A stretch of DNA of 64,000 bases from Calendula officinalis (Eukaryota > Streptophyta > Magnoliopsida > Asterales > Asteraceae), in NCBI GenBank assembly GCA_963853835.1, contig OY970832.1:7584001-7648000 (forward strand), written 5' to 3'. The notes under the pieces were generated by a model. The model was not told the origin of the DNA and did no database searches. It saw nothing but the letters and a program-made list of their open reading frames with translations. The translations under genes were made by a program, and so were the position numbers. Below, piece by piece: positions 1 through 10,835 of the stretch (positions within the stretch are counted from its first letter, which is position 1; the number at the start of each line of letters is the position of its first letter).

Positions 1-1482
1 TCAGAATGTACTTCATATTGTCTTGACTACCATTAAATGATGCTGATCCTCCTTGTTGATTTTGATTGAATGAATTTCCTGTATTAAGATCATAGTTTAC
101 ATCAAAAGATTTGGTTAGATTATCAATGTTAAATAACCAATCTGGACCATTTCCCTGTTCATTCATCAGATTTTCATTGAAGGATACATTTACACTTTCT
201 TCAATGATCCTTAGCCTTTTGTTGAACACTCTATAAGATTTGCTTTGAGTTGAGTATCCCACAAAGATCCCATCATCTGCTTTGCAGTCAAATTTACCAA
301 TTTTTTCTCTTGTAATTAAGATAGTACAAGGACAACCAAATGATTTTAAGAAACTTATTGATGGTTTTCTTTTATTAAAAAGTTCATAAGGTGTTTTAAA
401 ATGAGGCTTAACTATTAATACTCTGTTCTGAACATAACATGCAGTATTAACAGCTTCAGCCCAAAAAGTTATTGGTAATTTTGAATCTGCAAGCATGGAT
501 CTGGCTGCTTCAATTATTGTTCTATTTCTTCTTTCAGCTACACCATTTTGTTGAGGAGTTCTTGGTGAGCTGTACTGCCTGTCAATTCCCTTAAGATCAC
601 AAAAGTCAATTAAGTTAGTATTCTTAAATTCTGTGCCATTATCACATCTGATGGCTTTCACTTTTAGATCTCTTGTATTTTCCAGCTTAACAATTAAATT
701 CTTGATAATCTCACTTGTTTCATCTTTGGTCCTAAGAAAGAAAACCCAAGTATATCTGGAAAAATCATCAGTAATAACAAGGCAGTATTGTTTCTTTCCA
801 ATACTCATTACATTTGTTGGTCCAAAAAGGTCCATATGTAAGAGCTGCAAATGTTTAGAAATAGAGTTTATTGCTTTGGTCTTATGAGAAGTCTTGTGTT
901 GCTTGCCTTTTAGGCAGGCAACACAATGATGATCACACATGAATTCTTTTTGTGGTAAACCAACTACTAGATTCTTTTTAACTAAGTTGTTCATGTTTTT
1001 AAAATTTGTGTGACACATCCTTCTACGCCAGAGTTCTGATTCATTTGTGTTTGCCTTGGATATAAAACAGTTGACCTCATTTGAAGAAATGAGTTCTCCC
1101 CCTATATCCAGGCAATACACATTGTTTCTCCGTGGTGTTCTTAAAACAACAAATTTTTCATCTAAAATAAAATCAGGAGAAAGAATAATGCACTCAACAT
1201 CTGTAAAAAGAATTTTATTCTTCTTATCACAGACTTGTGAGACACTGAACAGATTATATTTGAGTTCAGCAACATAAAACACATCATCAAAAGTAATCTT
1301 ACCATTTGATACTGTACCTTTACCTGTAATCTTGCCACCTCTTGGATTTTCACCAAAAGCAACATATCCTCCTTCAAAAGACTTGAAATCTCTGAGTATT
1401 TGAAGATTTCCAGTCATGTGCCTAGAGCATCCACTATCAATATGCCATGTTCTACCTTCTTCAGGGATCTGAATGCTCTGCA
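1..1482 (-). CDS. Copia pol, protease-integrase part (open at window edge)
   Basis: No full ORF is visible because the frame runs off the window. Read on the minus strand it stays open as far as I followed it. It starts with the aspartic protease signature HIDSGCSRHMTG (about 1400-1450), followed by a GAG-pre-integrase segment with HH and CxxC zinc ligands. The integrase core has the first acidic residue in LHMDLFGPT (about 817-845), the second in RCDNGTEF (about 620-650), and the glutamate in PQQNGVAERRNRTIIEAAR (about 485-560). All three catalytic acidic residues are therefore present. The reverse transcriptase is beyond base 1. Role in the family: particle maturation and insertion of element DNA. 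Confidence 0.88.
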
Positions 1483-1497
1483 CACAAAGTAAAAGGA

Positions 1498-2340
1498 TTA
1501 GTTAATTTTGGGAACCCAAGCTTGTTTTGTCTTGGGTTCATCCTTTGAAGAGTATGTTTTTCTAAATGAATGAGTTTTGGATGCAGGTTTGGTCGCATTT
1601 TGTTGTTTAGAACTGGTGTGGTGTGTTACTACTGATTTAGGTTTATACCCGTAGTGTTTTACTTTTGAGTATTTTGCTACTGATGGACCAGTAGTATTTG
1701 GGTAATAAAAGTTTTTGGCATAGTCAGTAGTATTTTGATAATTGTACCAGACATCATTGTACTTAGGATGTTTATCACTAGGAAATCTGGAATATTTTCT
1801 ACTGATGTTTGAAAACTTTGGGTATTGAGGAGATTGAACTTGTTTTCCATTGTTTTTGAAATAATTACTCCTTTTTAGACTTTTATACCTAATATTTTGA
1901 AGAAATCTCTGTGCAGTTCTTCCAAATTTGGGAGTTTCAATATGTGAAATTTTAACTTCTTCAGTTTTCAACACTTTTTCCTTTTCTTTACTAAGTTTAA
2001 ACTCTTTGAATTCTTTGCTGTTGATTGGATTGAAATGACAGTTCTTTGCTATGTGATTAACTTTGTTACAGATTAGACAAGTTAATTTCGTTGATTTAGC
2101 ACCTTCAGGCTTTCTTTGTTCTTTTAACTGATTTAAATTCCTTTAATTTCCCCTTCTTAAGATTTTTGGTATATTTTCTGAATTATACTTAGGGGATTCA
2201 ATAGGACTTTGAGTTGTATGAAAGCTTGTATCAGTTGAATTAGTTGTTTGATCATCATCAGAAGAATAATTTGACTCATTTGTTTCATTACTAGTATCAG
2301 TTTCAGTTTGACTATCTATTTTTAAATCATTTAAAATCCT
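1498..2340 (-). pseudogene. Copia gag-pol linker with second zinc knuckle, frame broken
   Basis: This stretch joins gag to the protease. On the minus strand around 2018-2080 it encodes CLICNKVNHIAKNC, a perfect CX2CX4HX4C knuckle (nucleic-acid binding in Gag). A lysine, asparagine and tyrosine-rich tail follows (1498-1974) that has no ATG of its own. A stop precedes it at the end of the gag frame and at least one frame change lies between 2100 and 2160, so it is not translated as one piece here. Confidence 0.7.
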
Positions 2341-3921
2341 TTATGTGCTAGACCTAAGAGGAGGAATAAAATTAGTTGGAGGAGGAACTGCATGATATCC
2401 TACTCCATGCACAATTTTCTCAGTAGTTTGATTACTAGTTAATTCATTAACAATTTGAGAACTTCTTTCAAATTTCTTAATTGTTAATTTATTCTGTTCT
2501 AATTCCATTTGACATTCTTCTAATTTAATCAAGGTTTCTTTTAGTTTTAATTGAGCATGTTCTTTTTCATATGTAGTTTGTAACAATTCATCTTTTATCT
2601 TTTGATCAGTTATTTTGTAGATTTTAATTTGATTTTCAAGATCAGCTATACACCCATTGTATTCAATTCTCATATTTCTGTTTAAAATCATCTCTTCAAG
2701 TGTTTCTTTGTTAAGCTTTTCTAGTTCTTTATAAGCCTTAATGCATTCAGGAGTACAAGATTTAGAATGTACCTCAGTAGTAACAGAGTTTGTAGTGAAG
2801 GCCATGAGAGCTTGGTTCTGTGCATGTTCTTCTGCTTGAAAGCTCCAATCACATCCTAGTCCTTCTTGTGATACTAAAGCAGTTGAGTTGGAAGTACTAT
2901 TTTTGTTGTAGTTTGACCTTTGATCTTTGTTTGGATATTCTCTTGGAAAGTGACCTAGATTGCTACAGTTGTAGCATTTGACCTTAGTTTTGTCAAATCC
3001 AGCACGATCACCTTTGTTGTAAGACAAATTTTGCCTTCCAGTTCTTTTAAGAAACTTTTTTGTCCTTAAGCTCATCATTGCCATCTGCCACTTGATGTCC
3101 ATCTCTTCCAAATCATCAGGGTCGAGTTGTTCTAAATCCTCACTAATCAATGCAGTATGCACATGACTTGTGAAGAAAGATTCTCTTGCTATATCTTCAT
3201 TATCTGCATTCTTTATAGCTTCCTGACCTGTTCCTGTACTAGACACAAAAGCAGCATTGTTTGTAGGTAAACTTGGAGTTTTAGTGCTTACCTCAGATTC
3301 AAAAACTCGTAGTTCATTGTAGAGTTCATCCAGCTCCTTCTCTTTCAATTGATCTCCTTGTCTATATATAACAGTATACATATACCATTCTTCACCTAGA
3401 GTCCTGAGAAACTTTCTGTTGATATCATCATTGTCTGGTTGATACCCAACTTGATTAAGTTCACCAATGAGTTTGTTGAACCTATCAAAGACTTGTGACA
3501 ATGACTCATTCTTTTTGCCTTTAAAGTTTTCAAAGTCTTACTTCAGTACAGACTTCATGTTTCTCTTGGTACTCTTTGTGCCTACAAACCTCTTCTCTAG
3601 TGCCTGCCATAGTTTCTTTGCATCATCATATTCAACAAACAGGTGTTGATAGTCATTGGGAATAGCAAGCAGAAGAGTGCTTAGGGCCTTGAGTTCAATG
3701 CCTCTGTCCTTCTTTTCCTTTTCACACTTGAGTTTGTCGGCTTCTGTTGAAGTGGAGACTGGTTGAGAATGAATAGTCTTGTTTCCTTCAAGAACCACTT
3801 CCCACATGGAATAGTCAGTAACCAGCATGTACTGTTTGATTCTGTTTTTCCACATCCCAAAGTTGTTGGGAGTGAGAATTGGAATTTTGTTAGCCTGAGT
3901 GCTTTCATTGTTATCATACAT
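2341..3921 (-). pseudogene. Copia gag (UBN2 type), interrupted
   Basis: The start is the ATG at 3921-3919, reading MYDNNESTQANKIPILTP. The product begins with the DUF4219-like and UBN2 Gag region usual for plant Copia elements. An in-frame TAA at 3540-3538 stops it after about 127 codons; the same frame then continues to a second stop at 2341. In the continuation a zinc knuckle reads CYNCSNLGHFPREY, so the last cysteine of CX2CX4HX4C is replaced by tyrosine. A coiled-coil-rich tail (roughly 2400-2740) follows. The intact knuckle is in the linker further on. Structural capsid protein in functional relatives; here broken. Confidence 0.85.
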
Positions 3922-3992
3922 GATTAACAATTTAAAGTTCGAAAGTATGAAACTTTTTGCTGTTCTTAATTCGTAGATCTAGAACCGTAAAT

Positions 3993-4003
3993 CTCTGATA
4001 CCA
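3993..4003 (-). other. Copia primer-binding site (initiator tRNA-Met)
   Basis: The minus strand reads TGGTATCAGAG two bases inside the LTR end at 4006. This is complementary to the 3' end of initiator methionine tRNA, the usual primer for plant Copia reverse transcription. It fixes the inner border of the 5' LTR. Confidence 0.9.
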
Positions 4004-4005
4004 CT

Positions 4006-4531
4006 TGTCAGGATCGATTAACCAAACAGATTAATTAACCTAAGATCTACTAACAATAAGAAGTTGCAGCGGATCAACACTTATGTTAATTGATTAGGAA
4101 CAATGAATACTGTAAACTAATATGAATGACAATAAGAACACAGTAATCATAAAAAGCTTCAATGTATATTGATTGATCGAATTACAATACACACGTATGT
4201 TTACAATTCTTAAGGAACTATATATAATAGTCCTTGAAGCCTAACTATTTACCCTAGTTATTCTAGGATTCGATTACAATTTGAATTACAAAAGATATGG
4301 TATTCTAAACTAATTCTGCAAAGATCTCGGACACGATCAGCACCATATATAGACATCAGTAGTATGTGCCATCATCAGTAGTAAATATGAACGTCAATAG
4401 TAATGACCAAGATCAGTAGCATCTTCTGTAATCAGTATCAACTCCTTAGCAGCATTAAGTAGTTGATCAGCAATAACTGCATATCAGTAACAAGTATGTG
4501 AATCAGTAATAACTTGTTTTATATCCCAACA
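4006..4531 (-). repeat. Copia 5' LTR, 526 bp
   Basis: Read on the minus strand it begins TGTTGGGATAT (4531) and ends CCTGACA (4006), so it has TG...CA ends, with the primer-binding site directly inside. A TATA-like run sits at 4218-4229. The U3 part (about 4340-4525) repeats a short ATCAGTA/TACTGAT motif many times. The outer flank ATTCC (4532-4536) should recur beyond the missing 3' LTR. Confidence 0.88.
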
Positions 4532-4636
4532 ATTCCCTACTAACTATCCAATTAATCTAATTTAATCATCATTATAATCTTTTACCTCAAAAACCATGAA
4601 AGACAAAGTGTGTCACTTATTTTGAATCGGAGGAAG
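4532..4636 (-). mobile_element. Stowaway-like MITE, half, split by the Copia insertion
   Basis: The right end reads TTTTGAATCGGAGGAAG followed by TA (4637-4638). Its reverse complement matches the left arm of the complete MITE at 45550-45862, including the GAGGTAAAA stretch and TTAATTGGATAGTTAGT. The match stops exactly at the Copia LTR (4531), so the Copia element inserted into this MITE. Confidence 0.75.
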
Positions 4637-5863
4637 TATAAAGAATGACGTGTCTAATAAAATCTCATGCTCACCTGAGGTTAAGTATCTGGAGAATCAG
4701 CTGAATGAACTAACCTCTATCGTAACACCATCAAAAGTGCCCCAAAATTGAAGGGAAAATTGAGCTAAAAACCTAAAGCCCACAACCTTGGAAATATGAA
4801 ATATTATAAGTGTGGGAGCAGATGACATAATGCAAATGAGTGCGTATGTGCAGCTCGAGGCTATCACCTCCTCCAACTGAAATTATCATCACTAGAGGCA
4901 AATGAGTGCATAAGTGTCGATGACAAGGAATATCCAATCTTGACAAAATTAGGTGCTGATTATACAAATAATTTTTATTTTATCTAAAAGTAGAGAGACT
5001 ACTTCTAAAAGGACTTTGGACATTCAACCCATCTGGGGAGGACCTATTGTGTAGCACGGGGTCACCTGTGCAACCCTTCAAATTTTTCCGAATAGGGTTA
5101 AGAAAAAATTTAAATTCCTTATAGCGTAAATGATACCCCTAAGAAAAAAGAATGTGGTACCGGACATACCTCTTAGTTTTTTTCTTGGTCCGCTACTTGC
5201 GTATGTAAGGGTATATCCGTAAACTCTATCCGACCTGATCCTATCCTACCACCTATAACTCAACTTTATAATATAAATTAAATATACACACAAACCAATA
5301 ACACTCTATATTTTTAGGCAGGAGCGTTTCCGATATTTTGAAGGCCCTGTGCGAAAATATGAAAATAGGCCCCTGAATACAAGATTTTTATAAAAAATTG
5401 AAATTTCTAATTTTTTTATTAAATTATTAAGTTGGCTTAAAATTTAATATTATATATATAAGATATATATAAAAATTAGGCGCCTATAAAATACGGGTCA
5501 TGTGCGGCTCCTACACCTCCTCAAAGACACCCTTGTATTTAGGCTTAAGCTTTACCTTTTGCCACAACTTTATATATTGAATTTCAAAGTCATCAATTAA
5601 ACTGTCACGAGGAAGAGTTGTATAGAAAATCTGAAAATACAAACCAACAACTTGGGAGAGAAACGATGGTCTTTGAGACTATGACATGGGAAAATATCTT
5701 GCTAATTCTGAAGCTTCATCTTAAAAATAATGTTTTTACACGACCTTTGGAGTTTTAAGAGCTGGTGGGAAGTAAATTCTGTATGGCACACGTAAATTGC
5801 GGTTTGTTTTTCAACTCTATTAAAATTATGAATATAATTTTAATTATTTAACTAAAATTGCTT
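4637..5863. other. Gene-free stretch with decayed repeat debris
   Basis: No gene recognised. Around 4793-4845 (+) a Gag-like knuckle relic can be read (YYKCGSR, stop, HNANEC). Around 5030-5220 and 5320-5550 there are GC-richer blocks that look like old element fragments (for example AGGCCCTGTGCGAAAATAT) but I could not set their borders. Confidence 0.4.
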
Positions 5864-5872
5864 TTCAATAAA

Positions 5873-6350
5873 AGGTTAATTTCATACGTGTCGTTGCAAA
5901 CTTGTAATATTACGTATACATCTTTGCAAATTTTATTATTACGTATATATCCTTTCAAAACCTCAAAATTCTTACATATAGTTTTTTACCTAATTTAATA
6001 ATATTTGAATCATTTAAAATTTAATAAAACATAAATGCTAATCTAAATTAATAGTAAAAAACCCTAAATACCCTTAGTGGTCAAGAGTTTTTTCTTTCGT
6101 CAAGGGTATTTTTTTTGCCAAATTCGACAATTGCATTTTATTTCGACAAGGGTTTTTAGGCGATTTCACCATTAATTTAGATTGGGATTTATGTTTTTTT
6201 AATTTTAAAATATTTAAATATTATTAAAGTAGGTTAAAAGATATATGTGAGAATTTTGAGAGTATTGAAGGATATACACATAATAATCAAGTTTGCAAGG
6301 ATATATACGTAATATTGGAAATTTATAAGAACGTATATCAAATTATCCCT
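5873..6350. mobile_element. MULE-type MITE with long terminal inverted repeats
   Basis: The left arm starts AGGTTAATTTCATACG and the right arm, reversed, AGGGATAATTTGATATACG. Similarity between arms runs for well over 100 bp (for example the TTACGTATATATCCTT stretches). A near-perfect 9-bp duplication flanks it: TTCAATAAA (5864-5872) and TTGAATAAA (6351-6359). No coding capacity. It lies about 370 bp upstream of the PRP40-like start codon. Confidence 0.8.
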
Positions 6351-6722
6351 TTGAATAAATAACAAACACAAGTATAAAATCTAAACAACGTCTATTACTA
6401 TTTTGGGCAATTTACCATATTCTTTTGATGTAACCAGAGTTTTAATTTTTTTTTACTAAATTTAACCAACTTTAATTTATCAATTTAATAATATAATTAA
6501 AAACAGTGTTTTATTAATTTAAATCGGATTATGATCATTTTCATATAAAAGGTTTGCTATATAAACTTCTGACTAAATTTGGTGATGTCCGATTAAAATC
6601 CAACTATTAGAGTCGCTAGTACCAACACTGACCAAGCAACGGCTAATTGTACCCTTCAATTTGACAGATTTGGGGCTCGAATTAGGGTTTATAAGCTCTC
6701 TTCACTGTCTTCCTGTGCGACA

Positions 6723-7730
6723 ATGGATTATAAACCTCACAATCCCGTTTCACAGGTAATATATAATTTTGATATCGAGTATGACGTCTATTTGATTTTG
6801 CAATAAACTACTTGACTAAACCCAATTTGGTGGATTTCGTATTCCTTATGCATGTGTAGCGTTAATTTTATGGTTGTTGGAGGTGTAACAACCAACAAAG
6901 CGGCCTTCCTAGGGTTGCTTTGGAAAGCTTATTTAAGGAGATTATTAACAAGCTTATTTAAGCGTATGTAAACTTACATTTATAAGCTTAATTAAGCTTA
7001 TAAGCTAATAATAAACCATTTAATTAAGCTTTCCCAAACAACCCCCAACAATGCAGTGTTTGTAAGATCCACAAGCATTCATACTGGGTTAGGTCGTTGG
7101 GTTACAAGAATCCATAGTTGCAGCTTTGTGAAATGACATGATTCACGATTTAAAGCTTTGATCATCACTTTGTTTATTTTATAATCTCGAGAAAACAGCT
7201 TCTATAATTTATGAATCAGAATATCTTCACAAAACTGCATTTTTGATCTTTCTAATAGCACCCACATGAATTCCTTACTTCAAAAAGATCTTGTAGAGTA
7301 TAGACCATATAAAAAATATTGCTTTATTAGCTTATAAGTATATATGTGTGAAATATGGCTGCATTTTAAGGCATTTAATTATCTATTATCTTCAGATTAT
7401 TTAGTAAAACAAGTATTTTACTTGTAGTCTCTGCAGCCACCTACAATTGGATCGATTGGTTCTCAAGGTTTTGGAAGAAACTATTCAATGCAAGTATGTT
7501 ATTCCTCATCCCTTTTATACATCATTTCATATATATACTAATACCATAGGATATAAAATTTAAAATATGTTTCTTCAGTACTGGCTCACACTTCCACTTC
7601 CACCACAACAAGGTCAACCATTAGGTCAACCTCCGATGCCACAATTCTCTCAACTGATGCAACAGAGGCCGGGTCAACCCGGTCAGCCCGTTCCATCACC
7701 TGTCCCTCCTCCCACAGATCAGGTATATAA

Positions 7731-7767
<37 letters not shown>

Positions 7768-10700
7768 TTTCTGGTTATTTATTCTTTTGAAGATAGGTAT
7801 ATAATATATTTGTTAATTCGTATAGCAGGCTTCCAGTGCTAGTCAAGATGCATCTGCTGATTGGCAAGAGTATACACTTACAGCTGGTGATGGCAGAAGG
7901 TAACCTTTCATTTCATGTTTATATTTATAATATATAATATATAATTTCCTTGTTAAAATATTCTTAAATTGAATTAAACCTGCAGATTTTATTACAACCA
8001 GAGAACAAAACAGTCTTCTTGGGAGAAGCCTTTGGAGTTAATGACACCTTTAGAGGTAAATAACTGACATTATTCTTTTTCTGTTATTTTATTTTATTAT
8101 TTTGCATAGTAAACCATATGATATGAGATTAATGTTTTATTTTTGTATGTATCTCAGAGGGCCGATGCTTCTTTTGTTTGGAAAGAGTTCACAACTGCAC
8201 AGGGTAAAAAGTACGCCTAATAACTGCATGCGTATAATATCCAATTTCTAACTGTTATCTTTTTTATTTATTTATTAATTTAGTAAGTTCATTCTTATGC
8301 AGGTATTATTACAACAAGGATACAAAACAATCTGAATGGACAATACCTGACGAATTAAAGGTTTAAATTATAGTATAATTTATTACCTTCCTGTAACAAG
8401 AACACTTCCATTTTAAACCTTAGTTTTTGTGTCTTCAGTTGGCTCGTGAGTTAGAAGCTTCTAGAAGCACTCAATCTGCACTCGACCAACCTTCAGTTCC
8501 TGTCACCTCAGCCAATGATGTGTCCTCAAGCCCAATACCAGTTACACCTGTTAATCCTGTTGCCAATGTGGCAGCTGAGTCAGCATCTATCGTTCCAGCA
8601 GCATTTACACCTCTTGTTTCTACCAACATGCATTCTTCACCAATGTAATTCTTTTTATTTTATCATAGAATGATATATTAAAAAATAATAATTTAAAACT
8701 CAGGGTCAAAACGGAGAATTCATCTTCACATGATCAAGATGAAAACATATCTGAATCTTCCGAATCCAAACTCGAACACAATAAGGTTCTAACTAAAACC
8801 ATCAATCATACATTTTATAACACGTGTCTGTATTTTTAAATGTAACATTTTTATATGCAGAATCCAGAAAACGAATTTTATGAAGTTCCTGAGGATGTTC
8901 TAGTACCACGTGCTTTAAGACGTGCACATAAAGAAAACAATTTCTACTGGGACCCACAAGTAGAAACGACATTTAAAGCAAAATACCCTGTACTATCAAA
9001 CATAGTCAAAAGACACCCTCTATTTTATGCCATCCATGCACGACCAAATGCTCCTCAAGTGTATGTACACCAGTTATGGAACTCATTAACATTGAACGAA
9101 ACCGTTGGTCCTGCCCGATTTGAAGGCATCATCAACAGAACAAGAATCACATTCACAAAATCTGAACTAGGAACAATATTACATCTTCCAACATCCTCGG
9201 ATCCTGTTGTATCACAAACCGTTGTGATTAAAAAGTTAGTTGATTTAGGGTTTGATGGCGTCACTACAAGAACAACTGAAATCACGAGGACAAAATTGGC
9301 CAAAATGTGGTCATCCTTGTTTGGTATCTTCAATAGGTGCCTAACTGGAAAGGCGTGTGGATCAGATCGTGCAGCAACGAGTGTTATCAAAGCATTTCAT
9401 GCTTTTTGCTATAATCGTCGCTATGATTATTCTTCGTTTATATGGGGAGATTTAGTAACAGCGTGGAAATTGCGTGAGAAGAAGAATTATCTGATGTATC
9501 CACGATTCTTGCAAATCATCATTCAACACTTTTTGAATCTCAATCCAAACATTCCAAAACGGTTGGATTCTAGGTTGTTCTGTTCACCAGCAATGGCGTA
9601 TTTGAGAAAAGACTCTGGATCATCCATTGCTGCTTCTCCAATACCTTTGGAACTATTGAACATTGCTGATCAATCATTGCCAGAGGTGCAAGCTTATAGG
9701 AACCAATATTATCCACATATGGTAAAACCAGAACCGGTTGGAGAAACCATCACATTAGGTCAAAGTCAAAGTGAGGGTTTAGTATTAGGTGAGAGTTCTC
9801 GGCTCCATGAATCTGACTCATCTGACACTGAGACTGACACTGATGAAGTTTTCGATGATACACCTGATACACATGATGATTTTGATCCGGATACAGTGAT
9901 ATTAGCTTCACCACGTGCAACCAACCTCCAAAAAAGCCGAGCAACCACATCAACTGTGACTACTCATGTGATGAGTAGTCCACCAGTCTATATTGGCCAA
10001 ATGCACACCACCACCAGCCACTCAGTCTTCTCACTACAAGAGACTGTTTCACTTCCACAAGGGGAATTAACACATAATATATCAACAATTAGGGCACAAA
10101 CACTTACTCCATCAGCGGTTCTTTGTGAACCATCGGGAACACCTATAGTGGCATCATTTCCTGATGTTTCACGAGGATTGAGTGGAAATCCTGCCAGAGC
10201 TAACATCACGCCGATTCTTAACGTAGGTCACACTGTTCAACCAACTATTGTGCAGACGATGGTAGATTCTACAGTTGTGTTAACAAGTGAGCCTGGTGTT
10301 ACCCCAAATGGTAGTTCTCAAATGGTATTGATTCCTCAAACTCAACTTGATAGAATTCTTTCACGGCTTCAATCACTTGAACAACGAATGATAACCTCTC
10401 CTCAACAACACTCCAAGCAATGGATTCTTGATTATGCAGCTTGTTTACCAGTGGATGATCTTGTGTTTGTATTGCAATCTAGGATGTCCTCCATTAAACA
10501 GACATGCAGGAAAGCTCTAACTTTGAAAAGACAACATCAAGATCCTGATCCTGATGATGATGATCCTCATGAGGGGGAGAAAGGCAAAAGAAGAGTTTAC
10601 AAAGATGTTGGAAGTAAGTTTTTTTTTTTAATTAAATAACAAAATTTTCACATATGTATGTGTGTATTTATTTATGTTTTCTAATTTGGTTTTAGGAGTG

Positions 10701-10835
10701 GAAAGAATTGACAGCATCGATGATATGGAGGTAAAGCTCTCCTCACTCTAGGAACAGAACAATATTTGATTCATGAATTTTAACAGTTTTAGTTGCATGT
10801 TTGTAATTCAGAAAAGCAATAATGGCTTTTTGTGA
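6723..10835 (+). CDS. PRP40: PRP40-like WW-domain protein fused to a retroelement-like exon (predicted chimera)
   Basis: Twelve exons with GT-AG junctions keep one frame: 6723-6755, 7437-7493, 7579-7722, 7829-7899, 7986-8055, 8158-8210, 8303-8360, 8439-8644, 8704-8785, 8861-10613, 10696-10730, 10812-10835 (TGA). Predicted length is about 861 residues. The N-terminus (GSIGSQGF, then a Pro/Gln-rich stretch) and two WW domains (DWQEYTLTAGDGRR...SSWEKP and FVWKEFTTAQGKK...SEWTIPDELK) match plant PRP40, a U1 snRNP-associated nuclear splicing factor whose WW domains bind proline-rich partners. Exon 10 is not PRP40: it resembles gag-like proteins of plant retroelements (for example AFHAFCYNRRYDYSSFIWGD), with an acidic Ser/Asp region and a basic tail KGKRR. 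The FF domains follow only as remnants. Whether the chimera is expressed cannot be told from sequence. Confidence 0.65.
6912..7046. mobile_element. Small MITE in intron 1 of the PRP40-like gene
   Basis: The ends are inverted copies: GGGTTGCTTTGGAAAGCTTA on the left, and reversed from the right GGGGGTTGTTTGGGAAAGCT. The middle is rich in AAGCTTATAAGCT. I could not settle a target duplication. A fragment of the same family occurs at the right junction of the viral block (about 59030-59087). Confidence 0.6.
7728..7762. repeat. (ATT)n microsatellite in intron
   Basis: About eleven ATT units directly behind the splice donor of exon 3 in the PRP40-like gene. Confidence 0.9.
8861..10613 (+). other. 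Retroelement-derived exon of the PRP40-like chimera
   Basis: A single 1753-bp exon, far longer than its neighbours (33-206 bp), preceded by TATATGCAG and followed by GTAAGT. The encoded segment starts NPENEFYEVPEDVLVPRALR and contains YVHQLWNSLTL, FTKSELGTILHLPT and YPRFLQIIIQHFL, the type of sequence I associate with the first ORF of Asteraceae retroelements. This is recognition, not a search. It ends with a short coiled-coil-like run (LDRILSRLQSLEQRM) and acidic/basic repeats. It sits where PRP40 normally leads into its FF domains. No LTR, PBS or polyA marks its borders. Confidence 0.6.

Larger units (their letters stand above)
1..4531 (-). mobile_element. Ty1/Copia LTR retrotransposon, right part, decayed
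   Basis: Minus-strand Copia element running off the left edge of the window. Read from right to left: 5' LTR (4006-4531), primer-binding site (3993-4003), gag (from 3921), a CCHC-bearing linker, then protease and integrase down to base 1. Reverse transcriptase, RNase H and the 3' LTR lie outside. Gag carries in-frame stops, so this copy is not autonomous. Order protease-integrase before RT is the Copia arrangement. It sits inside a Stowaway MITE whose other half should lie beyond the distal LTR. Confidence 0.93.

Noticed and set aside
6061..6080. AAACCCTAAATACCC as telomere-type repeat
   Set aside because: Only one imperfect unit, inside a MITE.
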